From Acidobacteriota bacterium (lineage in GTDB: Bacteria; Acidobacteriota; Vicinamibacteria; Fen-336): a stretch of 42,812 nucleotides of DNA. The DNA is taken from the NCBI GenBank assembly GCA_003223555.1, contig QHVM01000104.1:1-42812 (forward strand), given 5' to 3'. Positions 27,814 through 36,313 of the stretch are shown piece after piece. The translations under genes were made by a program, and so were the position numbers. Position 1 is the stretch's first letter, and every line of letters begins with the position of its first letter. A model generated the notes under the pieces. The model was given only the letters and a program-made list of their open reading frames with translations. It had not been told where the DNA came from and searched no databases.

Positions 27814-28716
27814 TCAATTACCCCCAGTACCGCCGGCACCGGATGTGCGGGCGGCCGCCGGCTCCGCGCACCGCTTGGCGACGATCCGGTCGCGGTAGCG
27901 CAGGTCGAAGTACTCCGCGTCGGGGCAGCGCGCGAGCAGCTCCTTGCGCAGGGCGAGGAAGGCCAGGAACGTCTCCCGCCACGGCGGCGCGCCCATGCGC
28001 ACGAGCTCGCCCGCTCCCCGCAGCACGAGCCGCAGGTCCCCCGACTCCTCCACCTCCAGCTCCGAGACCTCGCCGCCCAGGGTCCCCAGGTCGCGCAGCA
28101 GCGCCCCCGCCCGGCCGGCCCGCTCGCGTCGGGCTTCGCCGGTCCGGCCGGCCAGGCCCCGCACGATCGGCAGGTCGAAGCCGGCGGTGCGCGGCCCATA
28201 GAGGTCGATGAGCGAGCCGTCACCGTCCATGAGGTACAGCCGGTCCACCTCGGCCAGGGCCAGCGGCTCGCGCTCGCGGATCTCGACCCGCAGCGTGTCG
28301 GGGAGCGTGCGGGAGACCGAGGCCTCGGCCACCCAGGGCGAGGCGCGGAGGCGCGCCTTGAGGGCCTCGATGTCGAGGCCGAGGATGTTCTCCCCCACCG
28401 CCGGCCCCAGCAGCTCGCGCACCTCGCCTTCGGAGAGGAAGTGGCTGCCCCGAACCTCCACCCGGCCCACCCGCAAGCGCTCGCTGGCCATGACCCGGGA
28501 GTAGGAAGCCCAGGCCGCGAAGAGCACGACCAGCATCCCGCCCGTGACCTCCAGCAGCACGATCGCCCGCCCGACCCAGCCCCGCCGCGCGCGGCGGACG
28601 CGGGTCCGGCGATTGGGACGGAGGAAGGGCGCCTCCTCGGCCGGCGCGGGCAGCTCCACGGGCACGATGCGCAGGCCGCGCTGGCGGCGGTCGGTCAGAT
28701 GGCGCCGCTCGCTCAT
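27814..28716 (-). CDS. ftsQ: Cell division protein FtsQ
   Basis: 300 residues, ATG 28716 overlapping the murC stop by 4 nt (ATGA). A basic cytoplasmic tail, one membrane helix at about 53-72 ([20 protein letters not shown]), then the POTRA domain ([20 protein letters not shown] ... [20 protein letters not shown]) and the FtsQ beta domain. It is a divisome scaffold protein acting with FtsL and FtsB. The tail after residue 285 is low in complexity. Confidence 0.93.
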   Translation of the reverse strand: MSERRHLTDRRQRGLRIVPVELPAPAEEAPFLRPNRRTRVRRARRGWVGRAIVLLEVTGGMLVVLFAAWASYSRVMASERLRVGRVEVRGSHFLSEGEVRELLGPAVGENILGLDIEALKARLRASPWVAEASVSRTLPDTLRVEIREREPLALAEVDRLYLMDGDGSLIDLYGPRTAGFDLPIVRGLAGRTGEARRERAGRAGALLRDLGTLGGEVSELEVEESGDLRLVLRGAGELVRMGAPPWRETFLAFLALRKELLARCPDAEYFDLRYRDRIVAKRCAEPAAARTSGAGGTGGN

Positions 28717-30086
28717 CCCTGCCTCCGGCGGAGCAGCTCCTCGCCCAGTGTCCAGACGTTGCCCGCGCCCAGGGTGAGCACCACGTCGCCTTCCCGGACC
28801 TCCTCCAGCAGCCTCTCCATCGCCGCCTTCAGGTCCCCGGCGTAGCCGACCTGCCGGTGGCCGCGGGCGGAGATGGCGCGGGCCAGCGCCTCGGCGCTGA
28901 CGTCGGGGAGCGGCTCCTCGCCGGCGGGGTAGACGTCGCAGAGCAGCAGGACGTCGGCGTGGTTGAAGGCGCGGCAGAACTCGTCCCACAGGAGCTGCGT
29001 GCGCGTGTAGCGGTGGGGCTGGAACAGCACCACCGTTCGCCGCCCCGCCGCCCGCGTGCGCAGCGTCTCCAGGGTGACCCGGATCTCGGTGGGATGGTGG
29101 CCGTAGTCGTCCACGACCAGCACGCCTCCCGCCTCCCCCCGCACCTGGAAGCGCCGGTCGACCCCCGTGAAGGAGGCGAGCCCTTCCTCGATGGCGGCGA
29201 ACGGCACGCCGAGGTCGAACCCGACCGCCACCGCGGCCAGCGAGTTGAGGACGTTGTGCGCGCCGGGCACCGCCAGCTCCACCTTACCGAGCGGGGAGCC
29301 TTCCAGCACCGCCTGGTAGACCGCGCCGGTGGGCTTGAGCTGCACGTCGCGGGCCGCGACCTGGGCCTGGCCCGCGACCCCGTAGGTCACCAGGCGGCGC
29401 TCCACGCGAGGCAGGATGTCCTGCACCGGCGGGTCGTCCAGGCACATGATGCCCGCGCCGTAGAAGGGCACCTTGTTCACGAATCCCAGGAACGCCTCCT
29501 GGACGTCGGCGAGGTCGCGATAGGTATCGAGGTGCTCGCGGTCGATGTTGGTGACGACGGCGAGGGTCGGCGAGAGCTTCAGGAACGAGCGGTCGGACTC
29601 GTCGGCCTCGGCGACCATGAACTCGCCCTTGCCGAGCCGGGCCCCCGAGCCGAGCACTCCGAGCCGCCCGCCCACCACCACCGTGGGGTCGAGCCCGCCG
29701 CGGGCGAGCACGAGGGCGACCATGGAGGTGGTGGTCGTCTTGCCGTGGCTGCCCGCGACGGCCACGCCGTACTTCAGCCTCATCAGCTCGGCCAGCATCT
29801 CGGCCCGCGGGATGACGGGGATGCCGAGGCGGCGGGCCTCCTGGACCTCGGGGTTGTCGCCGCGCACCGCGGTGGAGGCCACGACCACGTGGGCGTCGGC
29901 GACGTTGGCGGCGGCGTGGCCCTCGAAGAAGCGGGCCCCCATCGAGCGCAGGCGGTCGGTGACGGCGGAGCGGCGCAGGTCGGAGCCGGAGACGGCGTAG
30001 CCGAGGTTCAGCAGCACCTCGGCGATCCCGCTCATCCCCGAGCCCCCGATCCCCACGAAGTGGATCCTCTGGATCTTGCGAAACAC
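28713..30086 (-). CDS. murC: UDP-N-acetylmuramate--L-alanine ligase MurC
   Basis: 457 residues from GTG 30086 with GGAG six nt upstream. Adds L-Ala to UDP-MurNAc. N-terminal [17 protein letters not shown] (9-25) binds [15 protein letters not shown] (111-122) is the ATP loop, and [35 protein letters not shown] and FQPHRYTRT are family landmarks. It starts the distal part murC-ftsQ-ftsA-zinc protein-ftsZ after the only long gap of the cluster (194 nt, filled by a palindromic repeat). No murB or ddl gene follows, unlike in many proteobacteria. Confidence 0.98.
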   Translation of the reverse strand: MFRKIQRIHFVGIGGSGMSGIAEVLLNLGYAVSGSDLRRSAVTDRLRSMGARFFEGHAAANVADAHVVVASTAVRGDNPEVQEARRLGIPVIPRAEMLAELMRLKYGVAVAGSHGKTTTTSMVALVLARGGLDPTVVVGGRLGVLGSGARLGKGEFMVAEADESDRSFLKLSPTLAVVTNIDREHLDTYRDLADVQEAFLGFVNKVPFYGAGIMCLDDPPVQDILPRVERRLVTYGVAGQAQVAARDVQLKPTGAVYQAVLEGSPLGKVELAVPGAHNVLNSLAAVAVGFDLGVPFAAIEEGLASFTGVDRRFQVRGEAGGVLVVDDYGHHPTEIRVTLETLRTRAAGRRTVVLFQPHRYTRTQLLWDEFCRAFNHADVLLLCDVYPAGEEPLPDVSAEALARAISARGHRQVGYAGDLKAAMERLLEEVREGDVVLTLGAGNVWTLGEELLRRRQG

Positions 30087-30100
30087 TTACTGCTCCACCG

Positions 30101-30277
30101 GCCTTTCAACGCAGAGAACGCAGAGAACGAACGGAGAGGACGCAGAGGAGAAAGCAGAAACAGCAGGGACACTCTCGCCGGACCTTCGATGGGCTTCGAA
30201 GGGGTCAGGGCGCATCCGTTCCGTTCCTTGTCTCTGCCTCCTCTTCGTTCTCCTCTGCGTCCTCTGCGTTAAAAGGC
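30101..30277. repeat. Imperfect palindromic repeat (GCAGAG-ACGCAGAG type) between murG and murC
   Basis: The left arm 30101-30138 starts GCCTTTCAACGCAGAGAACG. The reverse complement of the right arm (30277 back to about 30239) starts GCCTTTTAACGCAGAGGACG, and the arms stay alignable for about 36 nt. Further GACGCAGAGGAG copies lie inside the left half. The 100-nt centre includes CTTCGATGGGCTTCGAAG. It is AT-richer and purine-skewed compared with the neighbouring genes, so it looks like an inserted MITE-like or dispersed repeat that a transcript could fold into a long hairpin. Confidence 0.75.
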
Positions 30278-30280
30278 AAT

Positions 30281-31348
30281 TCATGCTCGAGCCTCCAGCA
30301 GGTCGGCGACGCGGGCGGCCGCGTCGGGGCGGCCGAGCCCCCGCGCCGCCTCCTCCATCGCCTCGAGGCGGCCCGGCGTCCCCACCGTCTCCATCACCGC
30401 GCGGGCCAGCGACTCGCCGCCGAGATCCTTCTCCTCGATCATCCGGGCCGCCCCCGCGGCCTGCAGCGCGCGGGCGTTGCTGCGCTGGTGGTCGTCGGCG
30501 GCCAGGGCGAAGGGCACCAGCAGCGACGCCTTGCCGGCCGCGGTCAGCTCGGCGCACGTCGTCGCTCCGCTCCGGCAGAGCACCAGGTCCGCCTCGGCGA
30601 AGCGCGCCTCCATGTCGTCGAGGAACTCCACGACCTCGGCCTCGCGCGAGGCGGCCGCATAGGCCGCCGCCACCTCGTCCCGCATCGCCACCCCGGTCTG
30701 GTGGACGATGCGCAGGCGGTCCGGGCCCGGCAGGTGGGGCAGGGCGGCGACGAGCGCCCGGTTCAGCACGCGCGAGCCCTGGCTGCCCCCGAAGGCGAGC
30801 AGCGCGAGGGGCGGGGCATGGGGCTTGCGCGGCAGGCGGGCGAAGCCGCCCCGGACCGGGTTGCCGGTCACGACCCCCTTGCTCCCGAACTCCCGCCGCG
30901 TCTCCTCGTAGGCGCAGGCGGCCCGGCGGACGAAGGGCCGCAGGACGCGGTTGGTGAAGCCGGGCTTGGCGTTGGGCTCCAGGATCACCGTCGCCACCCC
31001 CAGGAGGGCGGCCGCCAGCACCACCGGACCGCCCGCGTAGCCGCCCACGCCGAGCACCGCGGCCGGGCGCAGGCGGACGACGAGCGCCGCCGCGCGGACG
31101 AGCCCCCAGGGCAGGACGAGGACCCCTTCGAGCGCACGGGCGAGCCCCACGCCGTTGAGAGGCAGGATCGGCAGCAGCACCAGCTCGTGGCCCGCCCGCG
31201 GCACGAGGCGCGACTCGAGCCCCTTCGGCGTGCCGGCGAAGACGACCCGCGTCGCGGCGTCGCGCCGGCGCAGCTCGTCGGCCACCGCGATCCCGGGGAA
31301 CAGGTGCCCTCCGGTGCCCCCCGCGGCGATGAGGAAGGTCGGGGGCAT
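30281..31348 (-). CDS. murG: MurG, lipid II-forming N-acetylglucosaminyltransferase
   Basis: 355 residues from ATG 31348, 3 nt after the ftsW stop. Transfers GlcNAc from UDP-GlcNAc to lipid I on the inner face of the membrane. G-loop 1 AAGGTGGHLFPGIAVADEL (8-26), the middle loop GVGGYAGGPV, and the donor-binding part LLAFGGSQGSRVLN, with CRSGATTCAELTAAGKASLL and PFALAADDHQRSNA, match GT28 glycosyltransferases. EPNAKPGFTNRVL replaces the commoner EQNAxxGxxN form, as in several non-proteobacterial groups. Confidence 0.97.
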   Translation of the reverse strand: MPPTFLIAAGGTGGHLFPGIAVADELRRRDAATRVVFAGTPKGLESRLVPRAGHELVLLPILPLNGVGLARALEGVLVLPWGLVRAAALVVRLRPAAVLGVGGYAGGPVVLAAALLGVATVILEPNAKPGFTNRVLRPFVRRAACAYEETRREFGSKGVVTGNPVRGGFARLPRKPHAPPLALLAFGGSQGSRVLNRALVAALPHLPGPDRLRIVHQTGVAMRDEVAAAYAAASREAEVVEFLDDMEARFAEADLVLCRSGATTCAELTAAGKASLLVPFALAADDHQRSNARALQAAGAARMIEEKDLGGESLARAVMETVGTPGRLEAMEEAARGLGRPDAAARVADLLEARA

Positions 31349-31351
31349 CGT

Positions 31352-32443
31352 TCAGTCGGCATGTTGCGATACGTTCAGCACCAGCCCCACCGCGACCAGC
31401 GTGAACAGGAGCGACGATCCGCCCGCGCTCAGGAACGGCAGGGGGATGCCCTTCGTGGGCAGCAGCCCGACGACGACACTCACGTTGATGAGGGCCTGGA
31501 GGACGACGGCCAGGGTCAGCCCGGCCGCGAGCAGCATGCCGAACGTATCGGGAGCCTTCCAGGCCGTCCGGACCCCGCGCCAGAGGAAGACGACGAAGGC
31601 CAGCACGACCGCGCAGGCGCCGATGAGCCCCAGCTCCTCCCCCACCACCGCGAAGATGAAGTCGCTGTACGGGTAGGGCAGGTAGAAGAGCTTCTGCCGG
31701 CCCTGCATGAAGCCCACCCCCGCCACGCCGCCCGTGCCCACCGCGATGAGGCTCTGGATGACCTGATAGCCGGTGCCGCGGGGATCGGAGTACGGGTTGA
31801 GGAATGCTTCGATGCGGTCGCGGCGGTAGGCGGCGGTCATGACCGCCTGATAGAGGAGCGGCACGCCGAGCACGGCCAGCCCGGCGAAGTAGCGCAGCCG
31901 CACGCCGCCGATGAGGAGCATCACTCCGCCGATGGCCAGCAGCACCAGCGCGCTGCCGAGGTCGGCCTGGATGAAGATGAGGTAGGCGAACCAGCCGAGG
32001 AGCAGCAGGGCCGGGAAGAGGGAGGGCAGGAACTCGTTCACGCGCTCTCCCTTCCGCTCGAGGTGGTAGGCGAGGAAGAGCACCGCGGTGAGCTTGGCCA
32101 GCTCCGCGGGCTGGAAGGACAGGCCGCCCAGCCGGATCCACCGGTGGTGGCCGTTCACCGGGTTCATGAAGAGCACCACGATGAGGAGCAGCGTGGTGAG
32201 GACCACCGCCGGGTAGACCACCACCGGCTGCCGCAGCTTGCGGTAGTCCATGCGCATCGCCGCGCCCATGACGAGGAGCCCGAGGGCGGCCCACGTCACC
32301 TGCTTGATCAAGAAGTGGTAGGCGTTGCCGTAGGACTCCTGGGCCTGCGCCGACGACGAGCTCCACACCATGACCAGGCCGGTGGCCACGAGGGCCACGG
32401 TGACGGCGAACAGGGCGGTGTCGGATGACAGCTTCTTCGCCAT
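31352..32443 (-). CDS. ftsW: FtsW, septal peptidoglycan glycosyltransferase (SEDS family)
   Basis: 363 residues from ATG 32443, 2 nt after the murD stop. About ten membrane helices. Polymerises lipid II together with FtsI. Landmarks: GLVMVWSSSSAQA, RWIRLGGLSFQPAELAKL, LIFIQADLGSALVLL with the conserved Asp, RRDRIEAFLNPYSDPRGTGY, LIAVGTGGVAGVGFMQGRQK, PYPYSDFIFAVVGEELGLIG, and LPTKGIPLPFLSAGGSSLL. All these are typical of FtsW/RodA, and the dcw position selects FtsW. Confidence 0.97.
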   Translation of the reverse strand: MAKKLSSDTALFAVTVALVATGLVMVWSSSSAQAQESYGNAYHFLIKQVTWAALGLLVMGAAMRMDYRKLRQPVVVYPAVVLTTLLLIVVLFMNPVNGHHRWIRLGGLSFQPAELAKLTAVLFLAYHLERKGERVNEFLPSLFPALLLLGWFAYLIFIQADLGSALVLLAIGGVMLLIGGVRLRYFAGLAVLGVPLLYQAVMTAAYRRDRIEAFLNPYSDPRGTGYQVIQSLIAVGTGGVAGVGFMQGRQKLFYLPYPYSDFIFAVVGEELGLIGACAVVLAFVVFLWRGVRTAWKAPDTFGMLLAAGLTLAVVLQALINVSVVVGLLPTKGIPLPFLSAGGSSLLFTLVAVGLVLNVSQHAD

Positions 32444-32445
32444 CC

Positions 32446-33849
32446 CTATCTCCGCGCCCCGGTCGGGCCGGCCGGCTCCCTCGGCTCCAGGCGGCGGACC
32501 TCTTCCTTGAAGGCCCGCCCGCGGGCGGCGTAGTCCTCGAACATGTCGAAGGAGGAGCAGGCCGGAGCGAGCAGCACGGTGTCCCCCGGCTTCGCCTCCG
32601 CCCACGCCTTCGCCACCGCCTCGCCGAGGCCGCCGCAGCGGATCACCGGCAGGGAGGAGCCCAGCGCTTCGGCGATCCGCTCCCGGGCCTCGCCGATGGC
32701 CAGTACCGCCTTGCCCCGCGCGGCGAGCGCTCCGGCCAGCTCGTGGAAGTCGCCGCCCTTGTAACGGCCGCCCATGATGACGAGCAGGGGTCCGGCGAAG
32801 GCCTCGATGCCCTTGCGCGCCGCGTCCACGTTGGTGGCCTTGGAGTCGTTGAAGAAGGCGACTCCGCCGATGTCGGCCACGCGCTCCAGCACGTGCTCGA
32901 CGCCGGTGAAGCTGCCCACCGCCGCCGATACCTCCCCGGCCGGGGCCCCGAGCAGGCGGGCGGCGGCCGCCGCGGCGAGGAGGTCTCCGGCCAGGTGCGC
33001 CCCGGGCAGGCGCACCTGGGCGAGAGTAAAGAGGCTCTCCGTCGCGCCGCCGCGCTCCAGCCGCGCCTCCCCGGCGGCGAAGAAGGCGGCCGGACCGCGA
33101 TCCTCCGGCGGGGGCGCGTCCGGGTGGAGGTGAAAGTGCAGTCGGCGGGCCCGGCCTTCGCGGGCCAGGGCGAGGACGGCCGGGTCGTCCGCGTTGACGA
33201 CCGCCCAGTCCGCCTCCGTCTGGTTGCGGAAGATCCGGGCCTTGGCCCGCGCGTAGTCCTCGAAGCTCGGATGGCGGTCGAGGTGGTCGGCGGACAGGTT
33301 CAGGAAGACCGCCACCCGCGGGTGGAAGCTCTCGGTTCCCTCGAGCTGGAAGCTCGAAACCTCGAGCACGAAGAGAGTCTCCGCGGTCGACCCTTCGACG
33401 AGGCCGGTCACCGCCTCGCCGATGTTGCCTCCCACCCGGACGTCCCGGCCCGCCTGCTTCAGCATCGCGCCGAGGGCGGCGGTGGTGGTCGACTTGCCCT
33501 TGGTGCCGGTGACGGCCGCCACCGTCCCGGCCAGGCACCGGAAGCCCAGCTCCAGCTCGGCGATCACTTCCGCGCCCGCCCGGCGGGCGGAGACCAGCTC
33601 GGGAAGGTCCCACGGCACGCCGGGCGACACGACCACCAGCTCGGCGGCGGTGAAGGTCCCCGGCACGTGAGCGCCCAGCTCCAGCCGCGCCCCCTTCTCC
33701 CGCAAGCTCACCACCGGCGGCGGAAGCTCCGCCGCCGGCTTGCGGTCGGTGGCCACCACGCGCGCCCCCCGCCGGAGGAGGAGCTCCGCCGCCGCCACGC
33801 CCGACCGCGCCATCCCGACCACCACCGCGTTCTTGCCCGCCAGCTCCAC
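32446..33849 (-). CDS. murD: UDP-N-acetylmuramoylalanine--D-glutamate ligase MurD
   Basis: 467 residues from GTG 33849 with GAGGAG upstream, 7 nt after the mraY stop. Adds D-Glu. NAVVVGMARSGVAAAELLLR binds UDP; VTGTKGKSTTT (113-123) is the ATP loop; EVSSFQLEG, NLSADHLDRH, FNDSKATN (carbamylated Lys region), IMGGRYKGGDF and LLAPACSSFDMFEDYAARG are family landmarks. The C-terminal 15 residues (EPREPAGPTGARR) are an extra tail. Confidence 0.97.
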   Translation of the reverse strand: MELAGKNAVVVGMARSGVAAAELLLRRGARVVATDRKPAAELPPPVVSLREKGARLELGAHVPGTFTAAELVVVSPGVPWDLPELVSARRAGAEVIAELELGFRCLAGTVAAVTGTKGKSTTTAALGAMLKQAGRDVRVGGNIGEAVTGLVEGSTAETLFVLEVSSFQLEGTESFHPRVAVFLNLSADHLDRHPSFEDYARAKARIFRNQTEADWAVVNADDPAVLALAREGRARRLHFHLHPDAPPPEDRGPAAFFAAGEARLERGGATESLFTLAQVRLPGAHLAGDLLAAAAAARLLGAPAGEVSAAVGSFTGVEHVLERVADIGGVAFFNDSKATNVDAARKGIEAFAGPLLVIMGGRYKGGDFHELAGALAARGKAVLAIGEARERIAEALGSSLPVIRCGGLGEAVAKAWAEAKPGDTVLLAPACSSFDMFEDYAARGRAFKEEVRRLEPREPAGPTGARR

Positions 33850-33856
33850 GGGCTCC

Positions 33857-34887
33857 TCACCTCAGCTTCAGGGTCATGAGGCTGAACAGGGCGAAGATGA
33901 AGGCCACGATCAGGAAGCGGATGATGATCTGCGGCTCCTTCCACCCGATGAGCTCGAAGTGGTGGTGCAGGGGGGCCATGCGGAAGATCCGCTTCCGGGT
34001 CAGCTTGAACGAGGCCACCTGCAGGATCACCGACAGCGCCTCGACCACGAAGAGGCCTCCCACCGCCGCCAGCAACAGCTCCTGCTTGATGAGGATGGCC
34101 ACGGTGCCCAGCGCCGCGCCCAGGCTGAGGCTCCCCACGTCGCCCATGAAGATCTGGGCCGGGTAGCAGTTCCACCACAGGAAGCCCATCGACGCCCCCA
34201 CCATCGCCCCGCAGAAGATCGTCACCTCTCCGGCCCGGGGAAGGAACAGCAGGTCCAGGTACTGGTGCAGCCGATGGCCAGGCCGTCGAGGCCGTCGGTC
34301 AGGTTGACGGCGTTGCTGGCCCCCACCAGCACCATCACCGCGAACAGCGCGTAGAAGACCGACAGGTCCGGCATCACCGTCTTGAAGAAGGGAACGATGA
34401 GGCGGGTGGAGTACTGGCCGGGCTGGGCGAGCGAGGACCAGTACACCGCCGCGCCCACCAGCAGGCCGACCAGCACCTGGAGGGCCATCTTGTCGCGGGC
34501 CCGCAGCCCCAGGTTCCGCTTCTTGACCACCTTCAGGTAGTCGTCGGTGAAGCCGATGGCCCCGAAGGAAACGGTCGAGAGGATCAGGATCCAGACGTTG
34601 CGGTTGGTGAGGTCGGCCCAGAGGAGCGTGGGCACGATGATGCCGGTCAGGACGAGCAGGCCGCCCATGGTCGGGGTCCCGGCCTTGGTCTGGTGGGCCT
34701 GCGGGCCCTCCTCGCGTATGTACTGCCCGACCTGCAGCCGCCGCAGGCGCTCGATCATCCACGGCCCCAGGATGAGGACGAGGAAGAGCGCGGTGAGGCT
34801 CGCCACCGCGGTGCGGAACGTGATGTAGCGGACGACGTTGAATCCGGTCACGTCGTGCCGGAAGAAGTAGAAGAGGTGGTACAGCAC
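33857..34887 (-). CDS. mraY: MraY phospho-MurNAc-pentapeptide translocase, apparent frameshift
   Basis: Starts GTG 34887, 2 nt after murF. Makes lipid I from UDP-MurNAc-pentapeptide and undecaprenyl phosphate. [38 protein letters not shown] and [18 protein letters not shown] are catalytic or hallmark segments in the first frame. After about 34264-34271 the protein continues in another frame with [35 protein letters not shown] and the HHHFEL loop. About 19 residues of one membrane helix expected between are missing, and the switch lies at a GCTGCACC that could mark a short direct repeat. Total length 343 codons against about 360 normally. Because mraY is essential, an assembly error is more likely than a true mutation. 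Confidence 0.9.
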
Positions 34888-34889
34888 GC

Positions 34890-36302
34890 CTATTCCCCAT
34901 CCTTCGCTCGCTCCTCGGCCGGGGGAAAGGCGGCGAGGAGGGCGTCGACGACCGCCTCCATGCGCGCGCCGCGCGAGCCCTTGACGAGCACCGCATCGCC
35001 CGGCCGGACGAGCCGGGGGGCCGCCCCGGCCGCGGCGGACGAGTCGGGGAAGACCGCGAGCGCGTCGCCCTTCATCCCCGCCCGCCGCGCGCCGGCCACG
35101 AAGTGCGCGGCGAGGGGGCCGGCGGCGAAGAGGGCCTGCACCCCGGAGGCGATGCGCTCCCCCGTCCGCCGATGCAGCTCGGGTCCGGCCGGGCCCAGCT
35201 CGAGCATGTCGCCGAGGAAGGCCACCCGGCGCCCCGGCGCAGCGAGGCCCAGGGCGGTCACGGCCGCCTCGACCGCGGCGGGGTTCGAGTTGTAGCTGTC
35301 GTCGAGGAGCGTGATGCCCGCACCGAGGGCCAGGACCTGCCCGCGGTGGCGGGCGGCCTTCATCTCCAGCGCGGCCCTGGCGATCGCCTCCGGGCCGATG
35401 CCGAGGTGGTGGGCGACCGCCGAGGCGGCCAGGAAGTTCGAGAGGAAGTGCGGCCCGGCCAGGGGAAGCGCCACCGCCACGCCGCGGCCGCCGAGGCGCA
35501 GGTCGAAGCGCATCCCGTGGACGGTGCCCCGCCAGTTCTCGGCCGAGACCTCGTAGCGGCGGTCGCGGCCGAACCAGAGGACCTTCCCGCGGTGGGCCTC
35601 CCCGATCTTCCGCACGAGGGGATCGTCGGCGTTGAGCACCGCCACGCCGCCGGGGGCGAGACCCTCCAGCACCTCGGCCTTGGCGGCCGCGATCGCCTCC
35701 ACCGAATCGAAGAACTCGAGGTGCACCGGCGCGACCATCGTGATGACGGCCACGTCCGGACGCGCGAGCGTGGACAGCGCGCGCAGCTCGCCGGCGGCCG
35801 ACATCCCCAGCTCCAGCACGGCCGCGGTGTGCTCGGAGGCCAGCCGGAGGAGCGTCAACGGCAGGCCGTACCGGTTGTTCAGGTTGCCTTCGGTCTTGAG
35901 CACCGGGCCCCTCGTGGCGAGGAGCGCCGCCGTCATCTCCTTGGTGGTGGTCTTTCCCGCCGAGCCCGTGACGGCCACGACCGGGACGTCGGCGGAGGCC
36001 CGTACGTGGTGGGCCAGGTCGGCCAGGGCCTTGGTGGTGTCCTCCACCCGGACGAGGCTCAATCCCCCCGGCGCGGCGACCTCGCGGTGGACGACGGCGG
36101 CGGCGGCCCCGGCCGCGGCGGCGGCGGCGAGGAAGTCGTGGCCGTCGAAGCGCGGGCCGGCGATGGCGAAGAACACCTCGCCCGGCCGGATCGTCCGCGA
36201 ATCGATGGAGACGCCTTCCAGCTCACCGCGGTCCGGGCCGGCCAGCATCTGCCCTCCGGTCACGGTGGCCACGTCCTCCAGGCTCAGCGCGCGCACGGCC
36301 AT
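34890..36302 (-). CDS. murF: UDP-MurNAc-tripeptide--D-alanyl-D-alanine ligase MurF
   Basis: 470 residues from ATG 36302; GTG 36317, overlapping the murE stop (GTGA), is an equally likely start five codons earlier. Adds D-Ala-D-Ala to complete the pentapeptide. [19 protein letters not shown] is the N-terminal murF/murE domain; [12 protein letters not shown] (111-122) is the ATP loop; [46 protein letters not shown] and [12 protein letters not shown] are typical. No ddl gene accompanies it here. Confidence 0.97.
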   Translation of the reverse strand: MAVRALSLEDVATVTGGQMLAGPDRGELEGVSIDSRTIRPGEVFFAIAGPRFDGHDFLAAAAAAGAAAAVVHREVAAPGGLSLVRVEDTTKALADLAHHVRASADVPVVAVTGSAGKTTTKEMTAALLATRGPVLKTEGNLNNRYGLPLTLLRLASEHTAAVLELGMSAAGELRALSTLARPDVAVITMVAPVHLEFFDSVEAIAAAKAEVLEGLAPGGVAVLNADDPLVRKIGEAHRGKVLWFGRDRRYEVSAENWRGTVHGMRFDLRLGGRGVAVALPLAGPHFLSNFLAASAVAHHLGIGPEAIARAALEMKAARHRGQVLALGAGITLLDDSYNSNPAAVEAAVTALGLAAPGRRVAFLGDMLELGPAGPELHRRTGERIASGVQALFAAGPLAAHFVAGARRAGMKGDALAVFPDSSAAAGAAPRLVRPGDAVLVKGSRGARMEAVVDALLAAFPPAEERAKDGE

Positions 36303-36313
36303 GGCGACCGCCC

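Noticed and set aside
30101-30277. CRISPR array in the repeated GCAGAG region
   Set aside because: Units are short, irregular and arranged as an inverted repeat without regular spacers; no cas genes nearby.
30488-32428. Long plus-strand frame opposite murG and ftsW
   Set aside because: Gln/Asp/His/Arg-rich shadow of conserved minus-strand genes.
34264-34271. Programmed frameshift or translational bypass in mraY and the two similar genes
   Set aside because: Bypass leaves extra DNA that is skipped. Here conserved protein sequence is missing from the DNA itself, so deletion or assembly error explains it better.
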